Shown here: positions 51,880 to 60,425 of the stretch, in pieces
Layout: each line of letters starts with the position of its first letter
How positions within the stretch are numbered: the first letter of the stretch is position 1
The notes under the pieces: generated by a model
Seen by the model: only the letters and a program-made list of their open reading frames with translations
Databases searched by the model: none
What the model was told of the DNA's origin: nothing
DNA from: JADJVL01 sp046331545
GTDB taxonomy: Bacteria > Acidobacteriota > Holophagae > Holophagales > Holophagaceae
NCBI GenBank assembly: GCA_046331545.1
Contig: JAXLQR010000002.1
Location: 1,736,001-1,800,000, forward strand
DNA length: 64,000 bases
Direction: 5' to 3'
Program-made: the position numbers and the translations under genes

Positions 51880-51918
51880 GCACACTCCAGGCGCGCGCGG
51901 GCGGTGGGCTTTTGGCGG

Positions 51919-51964
51919 TAGGCTCTAGCCAAGCGCAAGGCCAGAGCCCAGAGCCTAGAGCCTA
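51919..51964. repeat. Inverted repeat with tandem heptamers in the SNF2/rpiB gap
   Basis: TAGGCTCTAG (51919-51928) and CTAGAGCCTA (51955-51964) are perfect 10-bp arms. The right part is made of tandem 7-mers AGAGCCC, AGAGCCT, AGAGCCT (51943-51963). It lies in the 137-base divergent promoter region and may be an operator or hairpin. Confidence 0.5.
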
Positions 51965-52016
51965 TCCCTAGATCCCGGAGGGCGCATGCGCTCGACGGGG
52001 GAGCCTGGGAGTTCAC

Positions 52017-52439
52017 ATGAAGATCGGTTTCGCGAGCGACCACGCGGGATTCAGCCTGAAGGAGCGGCTCAAGGCCTGGGCCCTGGAGCAGGGACATGAG
52101 GTGGTGGATTTCGGGACCCACGGATCGGACTCGGTGGACTATCCGGATTTCGCGCACGCGGCGGCGGCGGGGAGGGAGCAATGGGAACGGCTCGTGCTGG
52201 TCTGCGGCAGCGGGATCGGCATCAGCATCGCGGCCAACCGCCATGCCGGCATCCGTTGCGCGCTGGTGACCTCCCCCGAGCACGCCGCCCTGGCCCGGCA
52301 GCACAATGACGCCAACGCCATCGCTTTCGGCCAGCGGCTGACGGATCCGCTTAAAGCTGAATACTACCTTTCCGTCTTCCTGCAAACCCCTTTCGAGGGG
52401 GGCCGCCACCAGCGGCGGGTCGAGAAGATCGAGTGCTGA
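52017..52439 (+). CDS. rpiB: Ribose 5-phosphate isomerase B
   Basis: The 140-aa protein matches RpiB/LacAB: KIGFASDHAGFSLKE at the N terminus, the catalytic Cys in LVCGSGIGISIAANRHAGIR, and HNDANAIAFGQR. It interconverts ribulose 5-phosphate and ribose 5-phosphate in the pentose phosphate pathway. Start ATG 52017. It is followed 51 bases later by RNase PH. Confidence 0.95.
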   Translation: MKIGFASDHAGFSLKERLKAWALEQGHEVVDFGTHGSDSVDYPDFAHAAAAGREQWERLVLVCGSGIGISIAANRHAGIRCALVTSPEHAALARQHNDANAIAFGQRLTDPLKAEYYLSVFLQTPFEGGRHQRRVEKIEC

Positions 52440-52490
52440 CCCCTCGCGCCGCCCTTCTTTTTCCGACCCCCACACCCTGAGGCCCTCGTG

Positions 52491-53207
52491 ATGCGCAGCC
52501 CTGACGCCCTCCGACCCCTCGCTTTCGAACTCGGCACCCAGGTCCACGCCGACGGCTCCTGCCTCGTGCGGCTGGGGCGCACCCACGTCCTGTGCGCCGC
52601 CAGCCTGGAGGAGAAGGTGCCCGGCTGGATGAAGGGGAAGGGCTCGGGCTGGATCACGGCCGAGTACGGCATGCTGCCCCGTTCGACCCACACCCGCACG
52701 GATCGGGAGGCGGCGAAGGGAAAGCAGCAGGGCCGCACGGTGGAGATCCAGCGCCTCATCGGCCGCAGCCTGCGCCAGGCGGTGGACCTCGCCGCCCTGG
52801 GGGAACGGCAGCTCACCCTGGACTGCGACGTGCTGAACGCCGACGGCGGCACCCGCTGCGCCGCCATCACCGGCGCCTGGGTGGCCCTGGCCCTGGCCCT
52901 GCGCAAGGCGGGCCTGGAGGCGGCCCTGGTGCGGCAGGTGGCCGCGGTGAGCGTGGGCATCGTGGACTCCGGCGAAGGCCGCCGGGGATCGCTGCTCGAC
53001 CTTGCGTACGAGGAGGACCACCTCGCCGCGGTGGACTGCAACCTCGTGGCCGCGCGGCCCGCGGCGGGCGGGGAGCTCGAGCTGGTGGAGTTCCAGGGCA
53101 CCGGCGAGGGCCGCAGCTTCACCCGCGCCGAGGTGGACGGGCTGCTGGACCTCGGCCTGGCGGGCTGCGCCGGGCTCATGGCCCGCCAGCGGGAGGCCCT
53201 GGCATGA
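52491..53207 (+). CDS. rph: Ribonuclease PH
   Basis: GTG 52488 and ATG 52491 are adjacent candidates behind TGAGG; ATG is preferred and gives 238 aa. Landmarks are GSCLVRLGRTHVLCAAS, GWITAEYGMLPRSTHTRTDRE, EIQRLIGRSLRQAVDL, LDCDVLNADGGTRCAAITG and EFQGTGEGRSFTR, all typical of RNase PH. It trims tRNA 3' ends by phosphorolysis. Its stop overlaps the next start (ATGA). Confidence 0.95.
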   Translation: MRSPDALRPLAFELGTQVHADGSCLVRLGRTHVLCAASLEEKVPGWMKGKGSGWITAEYGMLPRSTHTRTDREAAKGKQQGRTVEIQRLIGRSLRQAVDLAALGERQLTLDCDVLNADGGTRCAAITGAWVALALALRKAGLEAALVRQVAAVSVGIVDSGEGRRGSLLDLAYEEDHLAAVDCNLVAARPAAGGELELVEFQGTGEGRSFTRAEVDGLLDLGLAGCAGLMARQREALA

Positions 53208-53980
53208 GGCGCGGGCTGCTGCTCCTGGCGGCTCCGGCCCTCGTGGCCCAGGAGGCCGGGGCGATCACCGTGAATCCCAACCGGCCCAGCTTCGCCAACC
53301 CCGCCACCACCACCCAGCCTGGGGTGGCCGAGCTGGAGTTCGGCCTCCAGCAGTCCCTCCCCGGCGACGGCAGCCGTTCGGACACCCAGCCCACCCTCCT
53401 GAAAGTGGGGCTGACGGAGCATGTCGAACTGCGCCTGGGCTGGAACGGCCTCGCACGGATCCGCAGCGCGGAGGGCGCGACCGCCACCGGCGGCACCGAC
53501 CCCTCCCTCGGCTTCACCTGGCGCGTCCTGGACCAGGGCACCTTCGGGACGGACGTGGCCCTGTCCGCCTACGGCACCTGGCCCCGGGCCAGCGTGGCGA
53601 AGGGCATCGGCACGGGCACCGCCGACCGGGAGGCAGCCCTGCTGGTGAGCAAGGACTTCGGGGACCTCCATGGGGACCTGAACGTCCTGGAGACCTGGGT
53701 GGGCCGGGCCGGCGGCGGCCACGCGCGCCAGCCCGCCGCGGCCCTGGCCTTCGGCTACCGGCTGCGGGGCCCGTGGTCCCTCGGGGCGGAGCTGTATGCC
53801 ATCGGCGCCTCGGCCGCGGGCCCCCGCACCGTCTCCACCCTCTGGAACCTGGCCTGCCAGGTGTCCAGCCGGCTGGTGCTGGACGCTGGCGTGGACCGCG
53901 GCCTCAACCGCGACGCGCCCCGGTGGAACCGCTTCGTGGGCCTGACCTGGGGCGTCGGCCGCTTCCTCCGCCCGCATTGA
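53204..53980 (+). CDS. Outer-membrane beta-barrel type exported protein
   Basis: The 258-aa product overlaps rph by ATGA and starts with a short signal peptide (GLLLLAAPALVAQEAGA). The mature part starts NPNRPSFANPATTTQPGVAELEFGLQQ and continues in alternating amphipathic strands (VELRLGWNGLARI, FGTDVALSAYGTWP, GLTWGVGRFLRPH) that end in an aromatic/His tail, as outer-membrane proteins do. It resembles the phenol-degradation MetA-like transporter family. Substrate is unknown, and coupling to rph is probably only translational. Confidence 0.65.
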   Translation: MRRGLLLLAAPALVAQEAGAITVNPNRPSFANPATTTQPGVAELEFGLQQSLPGDGSRSDTQPTLLKVGLTEHVELRLGWNGLARIRSAEGATATGGTDPSLGFTWRVLDQGTFGTDVALSAYGTWPRASVAKGIGTGTADREAALLVSKDFGDLHGDLNVLETWVGRAGGGHARQPAAALAFGYRLRGPWSLGAELYAIGASAAGPRTVSTLWNLACQVSSRLVLDAGVDRGLNRDAPRWNRFVGLTWGVGRFLRPH

Positions 53981-54033
53981 AGGACCGGCTACACTTCCAG
54001 GAACCCTTTCTGTCCGTTCCCCCGGAGACCGGT

Positions 54034-54399
54034 ATGGCCCGCGTGCTGCTCATCGAGGACTCGGCGCTGGACGCCAAGGCCGTGCGCACCCTGCTGGAGG
54101 CCATGGGCCATGAGGTGCTGTGGGCCGCCGGACCCCGCCAGTCCATGGAATTCCTCTTCCCCAAGGGCCGGGTGGACCTGGTGGTCTCGGACATCCTCAT
54201 GCCCGACCTGGACGGCCTCTCCCTGATCCACCATCTCCAGGCCTCCCACCCGAACCTGCCCTTCATCGCCATCACCGCCTCGCCCGAGCTGGTGCTGGAC
54301 GCCACCGCCCAGTCCTTCGGGGTGCGCAAGGTCCTGCGCAAGCCCATCGACCTGGACACCCTGCGCGAGGCCGTCCAGGAGGCCTTGGCTCCCGCCTGA
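54034..54399 (+). CDS. Single-domain response regulator
   Basis: The 121-aa CheY-like receiver has the acidic pocket (IEDS near the N terminus), the phosphoacceptor Asp in LVVSDILMPDLDG, the conserved Thr/Ser region FIAITASPE and Lys in VLRKPIDL. There is no output domain. A partner kinase is not next to it; the hybrid kinase at 61359-63314 has its own receiver. The start is ATG 54034, 54 bases after the previous stop. Confidence 0.9.
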   Translation: MARVLLIEDSALDAKAVRTLLEAMGHEVLWAAGPRQSMEFLFPKGRVDLVVSDILMPDLDGLSLIHHLQASHPNLPFIAITASPELVLDATAQSFGVRKVLRKPIDLDTLREAVQEALAPA

Positions 54400-54564
54400 G
54401 GCCCCGGGGCTGGCCCCGGGCGACGATCTGTCAAGGCGCCTTCGGGGAGCTGTGATGTCCAGCACGCCGGACCTTCCGGCCGCCCCGGGACCGCTGGGAG
54501 GGGCCCTCGCGGCGTGGCAGACTGGACGCGGCCCGGGAGGGCCGTTTCCTTGCAAGGGGGCCCC

Positions 54565-55923
54565 ATGCGCTACCTGCCCACCGCCGACGCGGAAGACCGC
54601 GCCCTGCTGGAGGCCATCGGCGTCGCCCACGCCGAGGACCTGCTCTCCGGTGTCCCGGACCGCCTCCGGCTGAAGCGCCCCCTCGACCTCCCGCCCACCG
54701 CCTCGGAACTCGAAGTGCTGCGGGCCATGGAACGGATGTCGGCCCTGAACAAGCGCTTCCGCACCCGCTTCCTCGGCGCCGGCGCCTACGCCCACTTCTG
54801 CCCCTCGGCGGTGGACGCCCAGATCAGCCGCCAGGAGTGGTTCACCGCCTACACCCCCTACCAGCCCGAGATCAGCCAGGGCACGCTGCAACATATCTTC
54901 GAGTACCAGACCCTGGTGTGCGACCTGACGGGTCTCGAGGTCACCAACGCCAGCCTCTACGACGGCGGCACGGCCTGCGTGGAGGCCGCGCTCATGGCGG
55001 TGCGCGTCCAGCGCAAGCGGACGAAGGTGCTGGTGAGCGAAGGCCTCCACCCCCATTACCGCGAGGTGCTGCGCTCCGGATTTGCCAGCCACGAGGAACT
55101 GAGCCTGGTGGACGTGGCGCTGGCGGACGGCGTCACGGATCCCGTGGACCTGGCGGCGAAGCTGGACGACGGCGTGGCGGCGGTGCTGGTGGGCTACCCC
55201 AACTTCCTCGGGCACGTCGAGGACCTGCAGGCCCTGTCCGGCCTCGCCCACGGCAAGGGCGCCCTGCTCATCAGCGTCACCCAGGAGGCCATGGCCTTCG
55301 GGTGGCTGGCGGCGCCGGGCAAGGTGGGCGCGGACATGGCCTGCGGCGAGGCCATGAGCTTCGGCAACATGACCAGCTTCGGCGGACCCTTCCTGGGCTT
55401 CCTCGCGGTGAAGGACGCCCACAAGCGGGAGATCCCGGGGCGCGTGGTGGGTCAGACCACGGACCTGGAAGGCCGCACGGGCTACGTGCTGACGCTCACG
55501 GCCCGGGAGCAGCACATCAAGCGCGACCGCGCGACCTCCAATATCTGCTCCAACCAGGGACTGATCGCCCTGCGCGCCAACATGTGGCTGCAGCTCGCGG
55601 GCCCCGAGGGCCTCAAGGGCATCGCCGCGCAGAACGCCGCCAAGGCCCAGTACCTGCGCGCCCGGCTCCTCGAGCTGCCGGACTGGGAGGCGGTGGACGA
55701 CGGCGCGCCCTTCTTCAACGAGTTCCCCCTGCGCTTCACCGGGGACATGAAGGCCATGCGCGCGGCGCTGATGGACGAGGGCATCCTGCCCGGCCTCGAC
55801 CTGACACCGCACCTCCCGAGCCACAAGAACTGCGTCCTCTGGTGCGCCACCGAGCTGAACACCCGGCACCAGATCGAGCACCTCATCGAAGTCCTGGCCC
55901 GCGTGGCCTCCGTGGTCGGCTGA
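54565..55923 (+). CDS. gcvPA: Glycine dehydrogenase (decarboxylating) subunit 1
   Basis: The 452-aa product starts at ATG 54565 with AAGGGGG just upstream. It carries the GcvPA landmarks YTPYQPEISQGTLQHIFEYQT, DGGTACVEAALMA and TSNICSNQGLIALRA. In two-subunit P proteins it forms the alpha half of the PLP enzyme that decarboxylates glycine and passes the aminomethyl group to the H protein. gcvPB follows after 7 bases. gcvT and gcvH are not in the window. Confidence 0.95.
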   Translation: MRYLPTADAEDRALLEAIGVAHAEDLLSGVPDRLRLKRPLDLPPTASELEVLRAMERMSALNKRFRTRFLGAGAYAHFCPSAVDAQISRQEWFTAYTPYQPEISQGTLQHIFEYQTLVCDLTGLEVTNASLYDGGTACVEAALMAVRVQRKRTKVLVSEGLHPHYREVLRSGFASHEELSLVDVALADGVTDPVDLAAKLDDGVAAVLVGYPNFLGHVEDLQALSGLAHGKGALLISVTQEAMAFGWLAAPGKVGADMACGEAMSFGNMTSFGGPFLGFLAVKDAHKREIPGRVVGQTTDLEGRTGYVLTLTAREQHIKRDRATSNICSNQGLIALRANMWLQLAGPEGLKGIAAQNAAKAQYLRARLLELPDWEAVDDGAPFFNEFPLRFTGDMKAMRAALMDEGILPGLDLTPHLPSHKNCVLWCATELNTRHQIEHLIEVLARVASVVG

Positions 55924-55930
55924 GGCACCC

Positions 55931-57460
55931 ATGAACCTGCGCAAGCGCGAACCCCTCATCTTCGAACGCTCCGTCCCCGGCAAGGTGGGCCTCGATCTCC
56001 CGCTCCTCGACGTGCCCGCGGCGGTGGACACGCGGCCCGCGCACCTGAGGCGCGAGTCCTTCGACGCCCTGCCCTCCTGCAGCGAGCCCGAGGTCATCCG
56101 CCACTTCACGCGGTTGAGCCAGTGGAACTACGGCATGGACCAGGGCATGTACCCGCTCGGCTCCTGCACCATGAAGCACAACCCGCGGCTCAACGAGCGG
56201 GTGGCTTCGCTGCCCGGCTTCGGGGATTCCCATCCCATGGCCGACGAGACCCTCGTCCAGGGCAACCTGGCGCTGATCCACACGCTCCAGGAGTGGCTGA
56301 AGGAGATCACCGGCCTCGCCGCGGTGACCCTGCAGCCCAGCGCCGGCGCCGCGGGGGAGCTCACCGGCGTGCTGCTGATCCGGGCCTACCACGTGGCCAA
56401 CGGCCGCAAGCGCACGATCATCCTCATCCCCGACAGCGCCCACGGCACCAACCCCGCGACGGCGGCCATGGCGGGCTACGAGGTGGTGGACGTGGCCTCG
56501 GCCGCGGACGGCACCGTGAGCTTCGAGGACGTCACCGACGCCGCCACCGGCAAGGTGAAGAAGGGGCTTACCAGCCTGCTCGCCGAGCACCACGACGAGA
56601 TCGCGGGCCTCATGGTGACGAACCCCAACACGCTGGGCATCTTCGAGCACCGCATCGACGCCATCTGCAAGGCCATCCACGACGTGGGCGGCCTGGTCTA
56701 CATGGACGGCGCCAACATGAACGCCCTCGTGGGCGTCGCCCGGCCCGGGGACTTCGGCATCGACGTGATGCACATGAACCTCCACAAGACCATGAGCACG
56801 CCCCACGGCGGCGGCGGCCCCGGCGCGGGGCCCGTGGCCTGCACCAAGGCGCTGGAGCCCTTCCTGCCCCGCCCCGTGGTGGTGCGCGAGACCGTGAAGG
56901 TGGGCGAGGGCGAGGTACCCCAGCACACCTACCGCTGGGACTGGGACCGCCCGAAGAGCATCGGCAAGGTGCACACCTTCTTCGGCAACTTCGGGATGCT
57001 CGTGCGCGCCATGACCTACTGCCTCAGCCACGGTGGCGACGGCCTGCGGGAAGCGACGCTCCGCGCCATCGTCAACGCCAACTACATCCGCAAGGAGCTG
57101 ATGGGCGTCTACAACCTGCCCATCGAGAGCCCGACGATGCACGAAGTCGTCTTCAACGACGCGATCCAGGCGAAGAACGACGTCCACACCCTGGACATCG
57201 CCAAGCGCCTCATCGACTACGGCTTCCACCCGCCGACGATCTACTTCCCCATGGTCGTCCACGGCGCCCTCATGATCGAGCCCACCGAGAGCGAGTCCAA
57301 GGAGGAGCTGGACGCCTTCGTGGACGCCATGAAGGCCATCGCGAAGGAGGCCGAGGAGAACCCCGACCTCCTGCACCAGGCCCCGGTCCACGCGCCCCTG
57401 CGGCGGCTGGACGAGACCACCGCGGCGCGGAAGCCCGTGCTGAGGTGGACCCGGAACTGA
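55931..57460 (+). CDS. gcvPB: Glycine dehydrogenase (decarboxylating) subunit 2
   Basis: The 509-aa product is the PLP-binding half of the P protein: YPLGSCTMKHNPRLNE, SAHGTNPATAAMAGY, VTNPNTLGIFE and the PLP Lys in MHMNLHKTMSTPHGGGGPG. Length is normal. It works with GcvPA in glycine cleavage and feeds one-carbon units to folate. A terminator follows 20 bases after the stop. Confidence 0.95.
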   Translation: MNLRKREPLIFERSVPGKVGLDLPLLDVPAAVDTRPAHLRRESFDALPSCSEPEVIRHFTRLSQWNYGMDQGMYPLGSCTMKHNPRLNERVASLPGFGDSHPMADETLVQGNLALIHTLQEWLKEITGLAAVTLQPSAGAAGELTGVLLIRAYHVANGRKRTIILIPDSAHGTNPATAAMAGYEVVDVASAADGTVSFEDVTDAATGKVKKGLTSLLAEHHDEIAGLMVTNPNTLGIFEHRIDAICKAIHDVGGLVYMDGANMNALVGVARPGDFGIDVMHMNLHKTMSTPHGGGGPGAGPVACTKALEPFLPRPVVVRETVKVGEGEVPQHTYRWDWDRPKSIGKVHTFFGNFGMLVRAMTYCLSHGGDGLREATLRAIVNANYIRKELMGVYNLPIESPTMHEVVFNDAIQAKNDVHTLDIAKRLIDYGFHPPTIYFPMVVHGALMIEPTESESKEELDAFVDAMKAIAKEAEENPDLLHQAPVHAPLRRLDETTAARKPVLRWTRN

Positions 57461-57479
57461 GGGTTCCTTCCTTCGCGGG

Positions 57480-57510
57480 GAAGCCGTCCGGAGGGACGGC
57501 CTTCTCGTTT
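57480..57510 (+). terminator. Rho-independent terminator after gcvPB
   Basis: GCCGTCC (57483-57489), loop GGAG, GGACGGC (57494-57500), then CTTCTCGTTT. The stem is GC-rich and followed by a T-rich run. Confidence 0.7.
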
Positions 57511-57568
57511 CGAGGCGACGCGCATGGTAGCTTGTCCGATCCTCCGTACCGATCCATTCGAGGTATTC

Positions 57569-58693
57569 ATGCGCGCCACCGTCATCTCCGCCTTCGCCCT
57601 CCTGCTCGCCGCCGGTCCGCTGGCCGCCCAGGACAAGGCCGTGAAGCCTGCCGCCAAGCCCGCGGCGAAGGCCGCCCCCAAGGCCGTGAAGCCCGAGGCC
57701 AAGGAGCCCGGAAAGAACCTGAAGGTCTTCAAGGGCCAGGGGCTGACGGACGAGTCCCTGGACGAGGCCATGGACTTCATGGCCAGCTCCCTCGGCGTGG
57801 CCTGCGTGCACTGCCACGTGCGGGACGAGAAGACCCAGGCCTGGGTGATGGACCGGGACGACAAGCCCGCCAAACAGATGGCGCGCCAGATGATCCTCAT
57901 GACCCGCGCCATCAACAAGGCGAACTTCAAGGGCGAGACCACGGTCACCTGCGCCACCTGCCACCACGGCTCGGCGAAGCCCGAGGGCATGCCGCCCCTG
58001 CCGGTGCCCGGCGCGCCCCGGCCCCTGAGCGCCGAGGACAAGGTGAAGAACCTGCCGGAGCTGGAGGCCCTGCTGGCCAAGTGGGTGCAGGGCGCCGGCG
58101 GCGCCGAGGCCCTCGGCAAGATCGGCGGCCGCGTCTCCAAGGGCACCGTGGACGCGGGTCCCGGCCGCACGATGCAGCTCGAGATCGTGCAGAAGCCCGG
58201 CATGCGCGCCGTCACCCAGACCACGCCCCGGGGCGCCATGAAGCAGGGCTTCGACGGCACCGCGGGCTGGGCCCAGCGGGGCGGGAAGACGACCCCCATG
58301 GACGCCAAACAGGTGGCGCAGGCGAAGCTCGACGCCGACCTCGCCCTGCCGCTGCACCTGAAGGAGCACTACCCGTCCCTGATGGTGCTGGGCCGCGAAC
58401 TGGTGGATGGCAAGGAGGCCTTCTCGGTGGCCGCCAAGGCCAAGGACGACTCCCGCCTGATCCTCTCCTTCGACGCCGCCACGGGCCTCCTGGTGCGCCG
58501 CCTCTCGTTCACGAACACGCCCCTCGGCATCCAGAGCAGCGAGACCACCTGGTCCGACTACCGCCCCGTGGACGGCGTGCAGGTGCCCTTCAAGGTCGTG
58601 AACCGCAACGCCCACGGCGCCAGCGTCACCACCTTCAGCGAGATCAAGACCGCGCCGGTGGACGACGCCGCCTTCAAGGCGCCGGCGAACTGA
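57569..58693 (+). CDS. Exported c-type cytochrome with LolA-like C-terminal domain
   Basis: ATG 57569 (GAGG upstream) gives 374 aa with a signal peptide (ATVISAFALLLAAGPLAAQ), then a Lys/Ala/Pro linker. Residues about 55-140 hold two heme sites, CVHCH and CATCH, in the arrangement of the reaction-centre cytochrome c family widespread in Acidobacteriota. Residues about 165-374 form a beta-rich domain (GRTMQLEIVQKPGMRAV, RLILSFDAATGLLVRRL, VDGVQVPFKVVNRN) that resembles LolA/lipoprotein-sorting folds. The protein should sit in the periplasm and move electrons. The role of the second domain is unclear. Confidence 0.8.
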   Translation: MRATVISAFALLLAAGPLAAQDKAVKPAAKPAAKAAPKAVKPEAKEPGKNLKVFKGQGLTDESLDEAMDFMASSLGVACVHCHVRDEKTQAWVMDRDDKPAKQMARQMILMTRAINKANFKGETTVTCATCHHGSAKPEGMPPLPVPGAPRPLSAEDKVKNLPELEALLAKWVQGAGGAEALGKIGGRVSKGTVDAGPGRTMQLEIVQKPGMRAVTQTTPRGAMKQGFDGTAGWAQRGGKTTPMDAKQVAQAKLDADLALPLHLKEHYPSLMVLGRELVDGKEAFSVAAKAKDDSRLILSFDAATGLLVRRLSFTNTPLGIQSSETTWSDYRPVDGVQVPFKVVNRNAHGASVTTFSEIKTAPVDDAAFKAPAN

Positions 58694-58700
58694 GGCCCTT

Positions 58701-59144
58701 TCAGCGCCGGTCGAAGCGCGCCTGCATCACCAGCAGGGTGCGCGTGCCGGCGACGCCCGGCAGCTTCGCCACCTCGTCCCGCACGCGGGTGACGTCGGGG
58801 AGGCTGTCGGCCTCCAGCTGCAGCACCAGGTCCGTGTCGCCGCTGACGCTGTCGGCGACGCGGACCTCGGGGAAGGCCTCCAGCGCCTTCACGGCGCGGT
58901 CGTGGCTGGGCCCCGAGCCCTGCACCAGCAGGTAGGCCCGCACTCCCGGGCGACCGCGGCCCGAGCCCAGGCGCAGGGTGTAGCCCGCGATGACGCCGCA
59001 GGCCTCCAGGCGCGCGATGCGGGACTGCACCGCCGAGCGCGAGAGGCCCACCCGTGCCGCGATGGCCGCCTGGCTGAGGCGCGCGTCCGCCTGCAGTTCC
59101 GACAGGATGCGGCGGTCCAGGTCGTCCAGGCGGGGGCTGTCCAT
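58701..59144 (-). CDS. Lrp/AsnC-family regulator
   Basis: The 147-aa product starts at ATG 59144 with LDDLDRRILSELQADARLSQAAIAARVGLSRSAVQSRIARLEACGVI, here cited by pattern, the winged HTH of Lrp, and ends in a RAM/SAM ligand domain (VSGDTDLVLQLEADSLPDV). It is convergent with the cytochrome gene and divergent from the S41 protease, whose promoter it may share. A 9-bp direct repeat (GCCCTTTGG, GCCCTTTGC at 59159-59176) lies just upstream. Confidence 0.93.
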   Translation of the reverse strand: MDSPRLDDLDRRILSELQADARLSQAAIAARVGLSRSAVQSRIARLEACGVIAGYTLRLGSGRGRPGVRAYLLVQGSGPSHDRAVKALEAFPEVRVADSVSGDTDLVLQLEADSLPDVTRVRDEVAKLPGVAGTRTLLVMQARFDRR

Positions 59145-59240
59145 CCCGGCATTCTGCCGCCCTTTGGGCCCTTTGCCACCTAAGCGCCGGCGGCTCCGGA
59201 ACGGAACCTGGGGGAACTCCGAAACCTTTAGGAGAACCCC

Positions 59241-60344
59241 ATGCGCCGACCCGCCCTCCTCCTGCACCTCGCCCTCGCGGTCCCCGCCCTCCTGGCCCAG
59301 GCCCCGCCCAGCGCCCTGGACAAGGCCCTCCAGGCCCCGATCACCGCCGCCCAGAAGCGGACCGTGGTGGAGGGCCTCGCCGCCAAGCTCGCCAAGTACT
59401 ACGTCTTCCCCGAGGTCGCGAAACGGACCGGCGAGGCCCTGAAGGAGAAGCTGGCCAAGGGCGGCTACGACGGCGCCGGCACGCGCAAGGCCTTCATGGA
59501 GCTGCTGAGCGAGGACCTGCGCGCCTTCGGCAATGACCGCCACTTCCGGGTGCGCTTCGATCCCGAGTTCAAGGAGGACGAGGACGACGACAAGCCGCCC
59601 ACCGCCAAGGAGCGCGAGGAGATGCGCGCCATGGCGGCCAAGCGCGGCTACGGCCTCGCGAAGGCCGAGATCCTGCCGGGCAACGTGGGCCTGCTGGACC
59701 TCCGCGGCTTCGGGCCCACGGAAGGCGTGGGCCCCGCCCTCAGCGCCGCCATGGCCATGCTCAGCGGCACCGACGCCTTCATCCTGGACCTTCGCCAGAA
59801 CGGCGGCGGCAGCCCCGAGACGGTGGCCTACCTCTGCTCCTACTTCTTCGACGAGGGCGACAGCCGCCACCTCAACGACATCTACAACCGGCCCAAGGAC
59901 AGCACCCGCCAGTTCTGGACCGTGGCCGTGCCGGGGCCCCGCTACGGCGGCACGAAGCCGGTCTGGGTGCTGACCTCGGGGCGCACCTTCAGCGGCGGCG
60001 AGGAGTGCGCCTACGACTTCCAGACCCAGAAGCGGGCGGTCCTGGTGGGCGAGACCACCGGCGGCGGGGCCAATCCCGGCGGCGGCGTCACCCTGGGCGA
60101 GGGCTTCATCGCCTTCGTCCCCACGGGAAAGGCCGTCAATCCCGTCACGAAGACCAACTGGGAGCACGTGGGCGTGAAGCCCGACGTGGCCGTCCCCGCC
60201 GCCGACGCCCTGAAGGTGGCCCACGTCGCCGCCCTCCGGAAGCTCGCCGTGGCCGAGCAGGACCCGGACGCCAAGGCTCGGCTCGAGGACCGGGCCGCGA
60301 AGGTGGAGCGAGGGGAGCAGGACCCGCCGCGCCACGCCCGCTGA
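59241..60344 (+). CDS. S41-family (tail-specific) peptidase
   Basis: The 367-aa product has AGGAG 7 bases upstream and a signal peptide (ALLLHLALAVPALLAQ). The S41 core includes NVGLLDLRGFGPTEGVG, DAFILDLRQNGGGSPETV and the catalytic Ser in VLTSGRTFSGGEECAYDF, followed by AVLVGETTGGGANPG. An acidic stretch EFKEDEDDDK lies near residue 110. There is no PDZ domain, as in the short IRBP-like branch. It should cut peptides from their C termini in the periplasm. Confidence 0.9.
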   Translation: MRRPALLLHLALAVPALLAQAPPSALDKALQAPITAAQKRTVVEGLAAKLAKYYVFPEVAKRTGEALKEKLAKGGYDGAGTRKAFMELLSEDLRAFGNDRHFRVRFDPEFKEDEDDDKPPTAKEREEMRAMAAKRGYGLAKAEILPGNVGLLDLRGFGPTEGVGPALSAAMAMLSGTDAFILDLRQNGGGSPETVAYLCSYFFDEGDSRHLNDIYNRPKDSTRQFWTVAVPGPRYGGTKPVWVLTSGRTFSGGEECAYDFQTQKRAVLVGETTGGGANPGGGVTLGEGFIAFVPTGKAVNPVTKTNWEHVGVKPDVAVPAADALKVAHVAALRKLAVAEQDPDAKARLEDRAAKVERGEQDPPRHAR

Positions 60345-60425
60345 GCGGGAGGCCGGCGCGGGAGAATTCCCCCTCCCCGGCGGATCGAATCGGGCGACAC
60401 TGGAGGGTCCCCCCCAGAGGTCGCC

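Noticed and set aside
48946..51921. 991-codon frame opposite the SNF2 gene
   Set aside because: The minus strand carries all SNF2 motifs in order. The opposite frame is compositional noise.
54400..54564. Glycine riboswitch before gcvPA
   Set aside because: The leader lacks recognisable glycine-aptamer sequence blocks. Only the ribosome binding site is evident.
59159..59176. 9-bp direct repeat GCCCTTTGG/GCCCTTTGC as an Lrp operator
   Set aside because: It is too short and not symmetric. It is mentioned with the gene but not claimed as a site.
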